NCBI GenBank assembly: GCA_036525535.1
Contig: DATDAH010000146.1
Location: 1-21,955 of the forward strand
Source: DATDAH01 sp036525535
GTDB taxonomy: Bacteria > Actinomycetota > Acidimicrobiia > Acidimicrobiales > DATDAH01
Length of the DNA stretch: 21,955 nt
Reading direction: 5' to 3'
Shown in pieces: positions 9,518-16,153 of this stretch. Under the pieces are notes generated by a model. The model was not told the DNA's origin. It was given only the letters and a program-made list of their open reading frames with translations, and did not search any database. A program made the translations under genes and the position numbers. The stretch's first letter is position 1; every line of letters starts with the position of its first letter.

Positions 9518-10237
9518 CTAGGAGCGCTGCTCCACGCCGGCATTGAGGGCCACCAGCTCGGGGTGGTCGTCCAGGATGGACACGACGAGCTCGACCGGCA
9601 GCGGGGGTGGGCCGGCAAGGGCCACGAGCCCGCGAACCAGGTCGAGGTCCTCCTGCTGGTCGACGCACACGCGAAGGTCCGGACGGTGCCGCGGCGCCGG
9701 GGCGGGCAGGACCCGGCACCGGTACAGCTCCGGCCGGCGGGCCAGGTGCGGCATCACGTGCTCCCGCTCGAACGGATCCTCGGCGTCGCGGTGGGCCCAC
9801 CAGATGGCGTCGGCTGAGGCGACCTCGACGTCGCCCGTGCCCCGGGGGTAGCCCGCCAAGGTCAGGTAGTCGCACGGCTCGCGTCGGTAATCGGTGACGG
9901 CGAGGCTGACGAGGTCGGGATCCAGCAGAGGGCAGTCCGCGGTCACCCGGACGACGGCATCGGCTTCGGTCCGGGAGGTGGCGAGGGCATAGCGGGCGAG
10001 GACATCGCGCTCGGCCCCTTCGATGACCTCGACGCCGAGCGCGTGGCCGGCGGAGACGAGGGGGTACTCCCCGTGCGGGACGGCGAGGACGACGTCGTCC
10101 AGGTCCTCGACCGACTGGAGAGCCCTGATCAGGTGGGCGACGATCGACCGCTCGCCGAGCGGCATGAGCACCTTGCCCGGGAGGCGTTCGGAGCCGAGAC
10201 GGGCCTGGACGACGGCGACCAGCCGGAGGTCAGCCAT
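9518..10237 (-). CDS. spsF: SpsF-type cytidylyltransferase (probable CMP-nonulosonate synthetase)
   Basis: Expected to activate the nonulosonic acid with CTP to give the CMP-sugar. 239 residues. The N-terminal nucleotide-binding motif AVVQARLGSERLPGKVL (about 8-24) is the SpsF version of the NeuA/KdsB loop; VRVTADCPLLD carries the metal-binding aspartate. The open frame extends further upstream, but the start ATG 10237 is chosen because it sits directly before the conserved motif and overlaps the pseI stop by 8 bases, a coupled arrangement. No good Shine-Dalgarno is seen. It is the last gene of the pseB operon. Assignment as PseF is by position in the pathway; the SpsF family also includes other cytidylyl- and related transferases, so the substrate is inferred. 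Confidence 0.83.
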   Translation of the reverse strand: MADLRLVAVVQARLGSERLPGKVLMPLGERSIVAHLIRALQSVEDLDDVVLAVPHGEYPLVSAGHALGVEVIEGAERDVLARYALATSRTEADAVVRVTADCPLLDPDLVSLAVTDYRREPCDYLTLAGYPRGTGDVEVASADAIWWAHRDAEDPFEREHVMPHLARRPELYRCRVLPAPAPRHRPDLRVCVDQQEDLDLVRGLVALAGPPPLPVELVVSILDDHPELVALNAGVEQRS

Positions 10238-11330
10238 TGACCGGGAGCACGTCCGCCCACTCGAGGCCGTCGCCGTAGGCCACGGCTCGGCGGACGGTGG
10301 CACCGTGGATCAGCTCGGCGTAGCGCGGGTGCAGGCCGGGGCGCAGGTTGCGCTCGCCCCGCAGCACGCCGACGGTGTCGGGCCCGAGCGTGTCTCCTGG
10401 AACGAGATCGACGAGCGCGTGCAGGGAACGGCGGTCACAGCGGGCCATCTCGGCCTCGCTGGGGGCGACCCCCTTGCGGGGGGACCCCAGGAGGCGATCG
10501 ACTTGGCGGTCGCCGAGTCGGTCGCGGGCGTGGGCCATGCGGTCGGCGGGGTCGACGACTTCGACCTCGCGGACGGCATCGACCAACGACGACAGCTCGC
10601 TCGGCTCGATGGCGAACGGATGGTCCGGCCCCGGCAGCGTCCGGGAGAGGGTCACGTGCTTCTCGATCACCGTCCCACCCACGGCGACGGTGAGCAGCGG
10701 TGCCGCCACCGGATCGAGGGTGTGGTCCGAGAGCCCGGCCCGGACACCGAAGGCGGAGGCCAACGTGGCCACGACCGCGACGTTGGCGTCCTCGGGCGGC
10801 GTCGGGTACGCCGTCGTGCACTGGAGCAGCGCCACGTCGGGGGCACCGGCACCGACGAGCACGGCCACCGCCTCCTCGATGTCGCCGAGCGAGGCCATCC
10901 CGGTCGAGAGGATCACGGGCCGGCCGTGGCCCGCGGTGCGGCGCAGGAGGTCGAGGTGGGTCAGCTCGGGGGAGGCGATCTTGAACACGGGGACACCGAG
11001 CGTGGCGACGACCTCGGTCGTCGACCCGTCGAACGCACTGCACAGGAAGTCGATGCCGCGGTCGGCAGCTCGGTGCTGCAGCGGTCCGAGCCAGGCGGTG
11101 GGCAACGACGCCTTCTCCAGGACGGCGAAGAAGTCTTCGGGCCCGGCCCCCAGGTCGACCGGGCCGCAGTTGGCCGGGTACAGGCCTGCGGCGGTGAACA
11201 GCTGGAACTTCACCGCGTCGGCACCGGCGTCGGCCGCGACGTCCACCAGCTTCTCGGCCTGACCCAGGTCGCCGTCGTGGTTGGAGCCCGCTTCGGCGAT
11301 CACGTAGGCCCGTCCGTCGGACCAGGTCAT
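10230..11330 (-). CDS. pseI: PseI/NeuB-family nonulosonic acid synthase
   Basis: Condenses phosphoenolpyruvate with a 6-carbon 2,4-diamido sugar to form the 9-carbon acid (pseudaminic acid synthase in this setting). 366 residues. The TIM-barrel N-terminus shows YVIAEAGSNHDGDL (9-22), ADAVKFQLF (38-46), KIASPELTHLDLL, the STGMASLGDIEEAV stretch, LLQCTTAYPTPPED, GLSDHT and VIEKHVTL with a metal- or substrate-binding histidine; these are standard NeuB/PseI landmarks. The C-terminal 60 or so residues form a SAF (antifreeze-like) domain. ATG 11330 overlaps the methyltransferase stop as ATGA. An open frame continues upstream but lies inside that gene. Sialic and legionaminic acid synthases are relatives; the Pse assignment rests on pseB and pseC in the same operon. 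Confidence 0.9.
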   Translation of the reverse strand: MTWSDGRAYVIAEAGSNHDGDLGQAEKLVDVAADAGADAVKFQLFTAAGLYPANCGPVDLGAGPEDFFAVLEKASLPTAWLGPLQHRAADRGIDFLCSAFDGSTTEVVATLGVPVFKIASPELTHLDLLRRTAGHGRPVILSTGMASLGDIEEAVAVLVGAGAPDVALLQCTTAYPTPPEDANVAVVATLASAFGVRAGLSDHTLDPVAAPLLTVAVGGTVIEKHVTLSRTLPGPDHPFAIEPSELSSLVDAVREVEVVDPADRMAHARDRLGDRQVDRLLGSPRKGVAPSEAEMARCDRRSLHALVDLVPGDTLGPDTVGVLRGERNLRPGLHPRYAELIHGATVRRAVAYGDGLEWADVLPVNG

Positions 11331-12016
11331 GCCGTGACCTCGATCACCCAGTCGTCGTTGACCACGGCACCGCCGCCGTCGGTGTGGTGGATGTGGTCGA
11401 CCTGGACGATGGACCATGCGGCGAAGACCCGGTCGATGTCGTGGCGGTCGAGGAAGGTCATCACCATCCCTGACTCGTTGGTGTACCCGGGGTCGATGAT
11501 GAACGAGTGGCGGTCGATTTCGCGGCCATGGCCATACCGGCCATCGGCCGTGCCGCGGGTCACGACGAGCCCGGCCCCGCCGGGGCGCAGCACTCTCTGG
11601 AGCTCGTCGACGGCGGCTTGCAGGCCCTCGGGCGTGGCGTAGTTCACGACACCCCAGGCCACGACCGCGTCGAAGGTGCCGTCAGGGAACGGCAGCGCTT
11701 GCATGGGAGCCTGCGCCAGCGCGCCGGTCCGGCCGCTCTGGTGCGCGCGGGTGTGGACGAGGCCGGCCCGCGAGTAGTCCGAGCCGACGACGTCGTGGCC
11801 GGCGTCGGCCAGGACGGCGAGATGACGCCCGGCGCCACACCCCATGTCGAGCACTCGCTTGGCCGACACCGACGGGTCTTCGGCCGGACGTCCGAGCCGA
11901 CGGGCCACGAAGCGCACGACCGACTCGGAGGGGTACGCCGGCCGGTAGCGCGGAAGAGCGTGGAGGTCGTCCCAGGCCTGGTCCAGGCGGACGGCGCCGT
12001 CGACGGTGGCCTTCAC
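11327..12016 (-). CDS. Class I SAM-dependent methyltransferase in the pse operon
   Basis: 229 residues from GTG 12016. The SAM-binding motif I is VLDMGCGAGRHLAVLADAG (55-73), followed by the acidic residue in VVGSDYS (77-82), then PFPDGTFDAVVAWGV and VLRPGG as in the ubiE/methyltransferase-11 group. The C-terminal third (IDRHSFIIDPGYTNESGM onward) is not typical of ubiquinone enzymes and may set the acceptor. Both ends overlap neighbours by 4 bases (GTGA with the WbqC-family gene, ATGA with pseI), so it is translated as part of the operon. A sugar N- or O-methylation is a natural inference; nothing in the sequence identifies the acceptor. The longer open frame upstream is a shadow of the WbqC gene. 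Confidence 0.85.
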   Translation of the reverse strand: MKATVDGAVRLDQAWDDLHALPRYRPAYPSESVVRFVARRLGRPAEDPSVSAKRVLDMGCGAGRHLAVLADAGHDVVGSDYSRAGLVHTRAHQSGRTGALAQAPMQALPFPDGTFDAVVAWGVVNYATPEGLQAAVDELQRVLRPGGAGLVVTRGTADGRYGHGREIDRHSFIIDPGYTNESGMVMTFLDRHDIDRVFAAWSIVQVDHIHHTDGGGAVVNDDWVIEVTA

Positions 12017-12750
12017 GCAACCACCGCCAGTGCGTCGGCCAGCGACAGAGGGGGTCGGCGCCCGGCCCGCAGGACGACGGGGGCCGCCTCGGGGTGTCGG
12101 AGCGCCAGGTCGACTGCAGAGCAGTGAGACTGAAAGGGGCCCGAGCCCTGGTCGTAGCGGGGGTGGTCGTACCGGTGCACGAGCACCTCGATGCTCCGTT
12201 CGTCGAAGGCCGTGTGGTCCTCGGCCAGGTAGTCGACGGATCCGGGGGGCGAGACGTAGCGATCCGCGCCGACGGCCTCGACCAGGCTGGCCAGCAACCC
12301 GGAGCGACGGCCCTCGCCCGGGAGCTGGGACGCCAGCACGAGTGGGGTGGTGATGGCGAACCGGTCGGCCAACCACGCCACGAGGGGAACGGTGAGATCC
12401 ACCAGGCGGCCGTCGGCCGCGCCGGCGATCCGTGCGGTCACCTCGTGGAGCAGGCCGGGGAAGGCCACCTCTCGGTAGCGCTCGGCCAGGACGTTGACGT
12501 GGCGATCGGGGAACTCCGCTCCGACCGCGATCTCCACGTCGGCGATGGCAGACCGCCTCGTGGCCTTGCTCACGGGCACCGAGAGCCAGGTGGGTTCGCC
12601 GTCGGGGCCGGGGATCCGGTTGCGGTGCTGCCAAGAGCGGTAGTCGAACGCCACGGTGTCGAGCAACACGAAGGTGTCGACCTGGTCCATCAGGTCGAGA
12701 TACCCGAGCCACGGAAGGTAGGTCGGCTGCATGACGGCCGCGGCGGTCAC
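12013..12750 (-). CDS. WbqC-family protein
   Basis: 245 residues from GTG 12750. The N-terminus AAVMQPTYLPWLGYLDLM, with VDTFVLLDTVAFDYRSWQHRN, matches the WbqC-like family found in surface polysaccharide and flagellin-glycan loci (established family pattern: MQP-x-PW-GY near the start, then RNRI). The biochemical role of the family is not settled as far as I know; acyl or amino-acid transfer to an amino sugar has been suggested for relatives, but I cannot verify this. It sits between pseC and the methyltransferase with 4-bp overlaps on both sides. Since PseC makes a 4-amino sugar and the usual PseH acetyltransferase is missing here, WbqC is a candidate for modifying that amino group. ATG 12733 is an alternative start. 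Confidence 0.82.
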   Translation of the reverse strand: MTAAAVMQPTYLPWLGYLDLMDQVDTFVLLDTVAFDYRSWQHRNRIPGPDGEPTWLSVPVSKATRRSAIADVEIAVGAEFPDRHVNVLAERYREVAFPGLLHEVTARIAGAADGRLVDLTVPLVAWLADRFAITTPLVLASQLPGEGRRSGLLASLVEAVGADRYVSPPGSVDYLAEDHTAFDERSIEVLVHRYDHPRYDQGSGPFQSHCSAVDLALRHPEAAPVVLRAGRRPPLSLADALAVVA

Positions 12751-13826
12751 GAGAGGATCCTCCGGAGAGCGGTGACGACGGTGTCCTGCTCGTCCACGGT
12801 CAGGTCATAGAAGAGGGGGAGCGAGAGGACGTGCGCGTAGACCGCCTCGGTGACCGGTAGGTCGTCGGGAGTGGTTCCCGCGGCGTAGGCCGGGTGGTGG
12901 TGGATCGGTACGTGGTGGACCTGCACCCCGATGGCGCGGCGGTGCAGCTCGGCCACCACGTTCGCCCGGTTCTCGACGAGGATCGGGTAGAGGTGACGGG
13001 CGTGGACGGTGCCGGCCGGGGCCGTGACGGGGCACACGACATCGAGGTCAGCCAGAGCGTCGTCGTAGCGGCGGGCCAGCTCCTCCCGGCGGGCGACGAA
13101 CCGGTTCAGCTTGTGGAGCTGGCTGGTCCCCAGCGCGGCCTGCAGGTCGGTGAGCCGGTAGTTGAAGCCGATCTCGTCGATCCGGGTGGCCCAGGGGCCC
13201 TCTTCGGGCACCGGCCGGAGGCCGTGGTGGCGAAAGGCCCGGAGGCGATCGGCCAGGTCGTCGTCGTTGGTCGTCACCGCCCCGCCCTCGCCTGTGGTGA
13301 TCGACTTCACCGGGTGGAAGGAGAAGCAGGCCATGTCGCTGCGGGCGCAGTTGCCGACGGGACCGTCCGGGGTGCGGGCGCCCAGGGCCTGCGCCGCGTC
13401 CTCGATGACGACCGGGGGACGGTGGTTCAACGCGGCGAGGTCGACCGGGAGGCCGGCGTAGTGCACGGCGACGAGGGCGGCGATGCCGTCGGGCACCGCT
13501 CCGGGGTCGAAGTTCATGGTCGTAGGGTCGATGTCCACGTAGACGGGGGTGGCCCCGACGTAGGCGGCACAGGCCGCGCTGGCGGCGAAGGAGAGAGACG
13601 AGGTGGCGACCCGGTCGCCGGGGCCGAGCCCGGCGACGGCCGCGGCACCGTGGAGGGCGGCGGTGCCGCTGGAGAAGACGACCGCATGGCGGGCCTCGAC
13701 CCGCTCGGCCAGGGCGTGCTCGAAGGCCTCGACGGCCGGGCCGCGCGTCAGGCAGTCACCCTTGAGGACACGGACGACGGCGTCGATGTCGTCGTCGTCG
13801 ACGGACTGGCGGCCGTAGGGGATCAC
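12747..13826 (-). CDS. pseC: PseC-like UDP-4-amino-sugar aminotransferase
   Basis: PLP enzyme of the DegT/DnrJ/EryC1 family; adds the 4-amino group to the 4-keto product of PseB, using an amino acid donor. 359 residues from GTG 13826. Visible: IPYGRQSVDDDDIDAV at the start, the phosphate-binding SSGTAALHG (52-60), EDAAQALGA (142-150) with the PLP-contacting aspartate, and the Schiff-base lysine K174 in FSFHPVKSITTGEGG (168-182), a stretch close to PseC of Helicobacter. FNYRLTDLQAALG follows. The stop overlaps the WbqC-family start as GTGA; the start is 4 bases after the pseB stop. No good Shine-Dalgarno sequence, so translation may depend on the upstream gene. Confidence 0.92.
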   Translation of the reverse strand: MIPYGRQSVDDDDIDAVVRVLKGDCLTRGPAVEAFEHALAERVEARHAVVFSSGTAALHGAAAVAGLGPGDRVATSSLSFAASAACAAYVGATPVYVDIDPTTMNFDPGAVPDGIAALVAVHYAGLPVDLAALNHRPPVVIEDAAQALGARTPDGPVGNCARSDMACFSFHPVKSITTGEGGAVTTNDDDLADRLRAFRHHGLRPVPEEGPWATRIDEIGFNYRLTDLQAALGTSQLHKLNRFVARREELARRYDDALADLDVVCPVTAPAGTVHARHLYPILVENRANVVAELHRRAIGVQVHHVPIHHHPAYAAGTTPDDLPVTEAVYAHVLSLPLFYDLTVDEQDTVVTALRRILS

Positions 13827-13830
13827 GGGC

Positions 13831-14802
13831 TCAGGCGACGATGCGCTGCTGGAGCTCGTCGGAGGTGAGCCACCAGTGGTTGGTGTTGCTGGCGTAGACG
13901 AAGTCGTCATCGAGCGGCTTGCCCTCGATCCACGGGTGCTCGGCGGTCCACCAGGGATGCTCGGGCAGGACGACGTAGTTGTCCTCGGTCTCGATGGCGT
14001 GGCGGGCCTCGTCGTCGGTGAGCAGGACCTCGTGCAGCTTCTCGCCGGGCCGGATGCCGATGATCTCGGTGGGGACACCAGGGGCCATGGCCTGGGCCAG
14101 GTCGGTCATGCGCATCGACGGGATCTTGGGGATGAAGATCTCGCCCCCCTTGGCGTTCGCCATGGCGAACAGGACCAGGTCGACCGCCTCGGGCAGGGTG
14201 ATCCAGAAGCGGGTCATCCGCTCGTCCGTGAGGGTGAGCTTCCCGGTCTTGAGCTGCTCCTTGAACAGCGGGACGACCGAGCCCCGGGAACCGACGACGT
14301 TGCCGTAGCGGACACAGGAGAGGCGGGTGTCGAAGGCGGCGGCGTAGGCGTTGCCCTGGACGATGATCTTCTCCTCGCAGAGCTTGGTGGCGCCGTAGAG
14401 GTTGACCGGGTTCACGGCCTTGTCGGTCGACAGGGCCACGACCTGCTTGACCCCGGCATCGATGGCGCAGTCCACGACGTGCTGGGCCCCGAGCACGTTG
14501 GTCTGCACCGCCTCGAACGGGTTGTACTCACAGGCCGGCACCTGCTTCATGGCCGCGGCGTGAACGATCACGTCGACCCCCTGGCAGGCCCGGGCCATGC
14601 GGGTCCGGTTGCGGATGTCGCCCAGCATGTAACGGACCTGCGCGTCGTCGAAGCGAGCCTTCATCTCCGACTGCTTCAGCTCGTCGCGGGAGTAGACCCG
14701 AATGGTCACGTCGTCGTGGTCGGCGAGCAGTCGCTCCACGAAGGCGTAGCCGAAGGAGCCGGTGCCGCCCGTGAGGAGGATGGTCTGACCGGAGAGGTCC
14801 AT
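13831..14802 (-). CDS. pseB: PseB-like UDP-GlcNAc 4,6-dehydratase (5-inverting)
   Basis: First enzyme of pseudaminic acid synthesis: NADP-dependent dehydration with C5 inversion of UDP-GlcNAc. 323 residues from ATG 14802, short and soluble as PseB/FlaA1 are, without the membrane part of CapD/PglF-type dehydratases. The dinucleotide-binding loop is ILLTGGTGSFG (8-18), then SRDELKQSEM (38-47), GDIRN (61-65) and HAAAMKQVPACEYNP (81-95). The catalytic residues correspond to D127, K128 and Y136 in STDKAVNPVNLYGATK (125-140). YGNVVGSRGSVVP and FWIT also fit. The open frame runs upstream to 14895, but the ATG right before the conserved part is preferred. It is the first gene of the operon, 100 bases after the nadA stop. 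Confidence 0.93.
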   Translation of the reverse strand: MDLSGQTILLTGGTGSFGYAFVERLLADHDDVTIRVYSRDELKQSEMKARFDDAQVRYMLGDIRNRTRMARACQGVDVIVHAAAMKQVPACEYNPFEAVQTNVLGAQHVVDCAIDAGVKQVVALSTDKAVNPVNLYGATKLCEEKIIVQGNAYAAAFDTRLSCVRYGNVVGSRGSVVPLFKEQLKTGKLTLTDERMTRFWITLPEAVDLVLFAMANAKGGEIFIPKIPSMRMTDLAQAMAPGVPTEIIGIRPGEKLHEVLLTDDEARHAIETEDNYVVLPEHPWWTAEHPWIEGKPLDDDFVYASNTNHWWLTSDELQQRIVA

Positions 14803-14837
14803 GCCCGTTCCATCGGCCGACGGATGCCCCGCGGTTA

Positions 14838-14849
14838 GGTCGTACGACC
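14838..14849. promoter_or_regulatory. Perfect 12-bp palindrome upstream of pseB
   Basis: GGTCGTACGACC is a perfect palindrome, centred 41 bases before the pseB ATG in the 100-base nadA-pseB interval. Its length and place would suit an operator for a dimeric repressor. No regulator gene is in the window and I recognise no known consensus. Confidence 0.3.
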
Positions 14850-14876
14850 CACCTCCCGTCCGGTTTCTCTCTGCGT

Positions 14877-14896
14877 GGTGGTGCTGAGCACCCACC
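14877..14896 (-). terminator. Hairpin after nadA
   Basis: An imperfect stem (8 base pairs with one bulged base, loop TGA) begins 6 bases after the nadA stop on the minus strand. No U-rich tract follows it, so it would be an atypical terminator; actinobacterial terminators often lack a T-run. It may only attenuate transcription into the pse operon. Confidence 0.35.
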
Positions 14897-14902
14897 GTCG
14901 GA

Positions 14903-15997
14903 TCAGGTGATCTCCAGCATCCGGTCGAGGGCCACCCGGGCCCATTCGCTGGTTTCGGGGTCGACCGTGATCCGGTTCACCACGTTGCCGTCGACCAGGT
15001 TCTCGAGGACCCAGGCCAGGTGGGGGCCGTCGATGCGGAACATGGTCGAGCAGGGGCAGACCAGCGGATCGAGCGAGAGCACGGTCTTGCCCGGGGTCTC
15101 CGCGTTGAGTCGGTTGGTCAGGTGGATCTCGGTGCCCACACCGATCACCGCGCCTTCGGGGGCGTCGGCGATGGTGCGGATGATCCCCTCCGTCGATCCG
15201 ACCACGTCGGCCACCGCCACGGTCTCGTGGGCGCACTCGGGGTGGACCACGACGATGGCGCCCGGGTGCTCGGCCCGGAAGGTGTCGACGTGCTCGGGAC
15301 GGAAGCGCTGGTGGACCGAGCAGTGCCCCTTCCAGAGCAGGAAGCGGGCCTCCTTGGCGTCCGCCTCGGTCAGCCCGCCGGCGTCCAGGCGGGGGTTCCA
15401 CACCCGCATGTCCGCCTCGTCGTAGCCCATCTCGTAGCCGGTGTTGCGGCCCAGGTGCTGGTCGGGGAAGAACAGCGTCTTGTCACCCCGCTCGAAGGCC
15501 CAGTCGAGGACGGCCCGGGCGTTGGACGACGTGCAGACGGCGCCACCGTGCTCGCCCACGAAGGCCTTCAAGGCGGCCGAGGAGTTCATGTACGTGACCG
15601 GCACGACCCGGTCGATGTCGATCATCCGCTCGAGCGTCTCCCAGGCCTCCTCGACCTGGTCCAGGTCGGCCATGTCCGCCATCGAGCAGCCTGCGTTCAG
15701 GTCCGGGAGGATGACGGCCTGGTCGTCGCTGGTCAGGATGTCGGCCGACTCGGCCATGAAGTGCACGCCGCAGAACACGATGTAGGCGGCATCAGGCCGG
15801 CCCTTGGCCATCTGGGCCAGCTTGAACGAGTCGCCCCGGGCATCGGCCCAGACCATGACCTCGTCCCGCTGATAGTGGTGCCCGAGGATGAACAGCTGCG
15901 GGCCCAGGGCGGCCTTGGCCATCCGGATCCGTTCGGCCAGGTCCTCGTCGGACGCGTTCCGGTAGTCGTCAGGTAGGGGCGCTTGGAGCCGCAGCAT
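14903..15997 (-). CDS. nadA: Quinolinate synthase NadA
   Basis: [4Fe-4S] enzyme of de novo NAD synthesis; condenses iminoaspartate with dihydroxyacetone phosphate. 364 residues from ATG 15997. The three expected cluster-binding cysteines can be placed: C76 in FCGVHFMAE, C226 in KGHCSVHQ, and C314 (or C316) in CPCSTM. Other family landmarks are GHHYQRDEV (39-47), DLNAGCSMAD (99-108), MNSSAALKA (137-145) and FFPDQHLGRNTGYEMG (176-191). The start at 15997 follows a strong GGGAGGT; ATG 16015 with GGAG seven bases upstream would add six residues and cannot be excluded. NadB and NadC are not next to it. It follows the ammonia-lyase gene on the same strand by about 150 bases. Confidence 0.95.
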   Translation of the reverse strand: MLRLQAPLPDDYRNASDEDLAERIRMAKAALGPQLFILGHHYQRDEVMVWADARGDSFKLAQMAKGRPDAAYIVFCGVHFMAESADILTSDDQAVILPDLNAGCSMADMADLDQVEEAWETLERMIDIDRVVPVTYMNSSAALKAFVGEHGGAVCTSSNARAVLDWAFERGDKTLFFPDQHLGRNTGYEMGYDEADMRVWNPRLDAGGLTEADAKEARFLLWKGHCSVHQRFRPEHVDTFRAEHPGAIVVVHPECAHETVAVADVVGSTEGIIRTIADAPEGAVIGVGTEIHLTNRLNAETPGKTVLSLDPLVCPCSTMFRIDGPHLAWVLENLVDGNVVNRITVDPETSEWARVALDRMLEIT

Positions 15998-16006
15998 GTA
16001 GTTGTG

Positions 16007-16013
16007 ACCTCCC
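16007..16013 (-). promoter_or_regulatory. Ribosome binding site of nadA
   Basis: GGGAGGT on the minus strand, 9 bases before ATG 15997. It favours this ATG over the in-frame ATG 16015, which overlaps the site. Confidence 0.5.
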
Positions 16014-16117
16014 ATGAGGAGGCTCCGATATGAGCGGTGGGGGCAGTCCGGACGCCACGCCACGGGGATGTCGCTCTCAGAGCCGATATGTCGCCGGATC
16101 CCGGACCGGTCGCTTGC

Positions 16118-16123
16118 ACTCTA
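16118..16123 (-). promoter_or_regulatory. Possible -10 element for nadA
   Basis: TAGAGT on the minus strand fits the actinobacterial TAnnnT pattern and lies in the 156-base interval between the ammonia-lyase stop and the nadA start. No convincing -35 is seen upstream. Two CCGATATG copies (16025-16032 and 16083-16090) lie downstream of it, within what would be the leader. Confidence 0.25.
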
Positions 16124-16153
16124 CCCAACCGCTGGCGGTCGGCCGCTGTTCCC

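Noticed and set aside
10023..11642. 539-residue open frame on the plus strand opposite spsF, pseI and the methyltransferase
   Set aside because: Composition is typical of a shadow frame and the opposite strand encodes recognisable enzymes with complete motifs.
12894..13868. 324-residue open frame on the plus strand opposite pseC
   Set aside because: Valine/glycine/aspartate-rich shadow; PseC on the other strand has all catalytic motifs.
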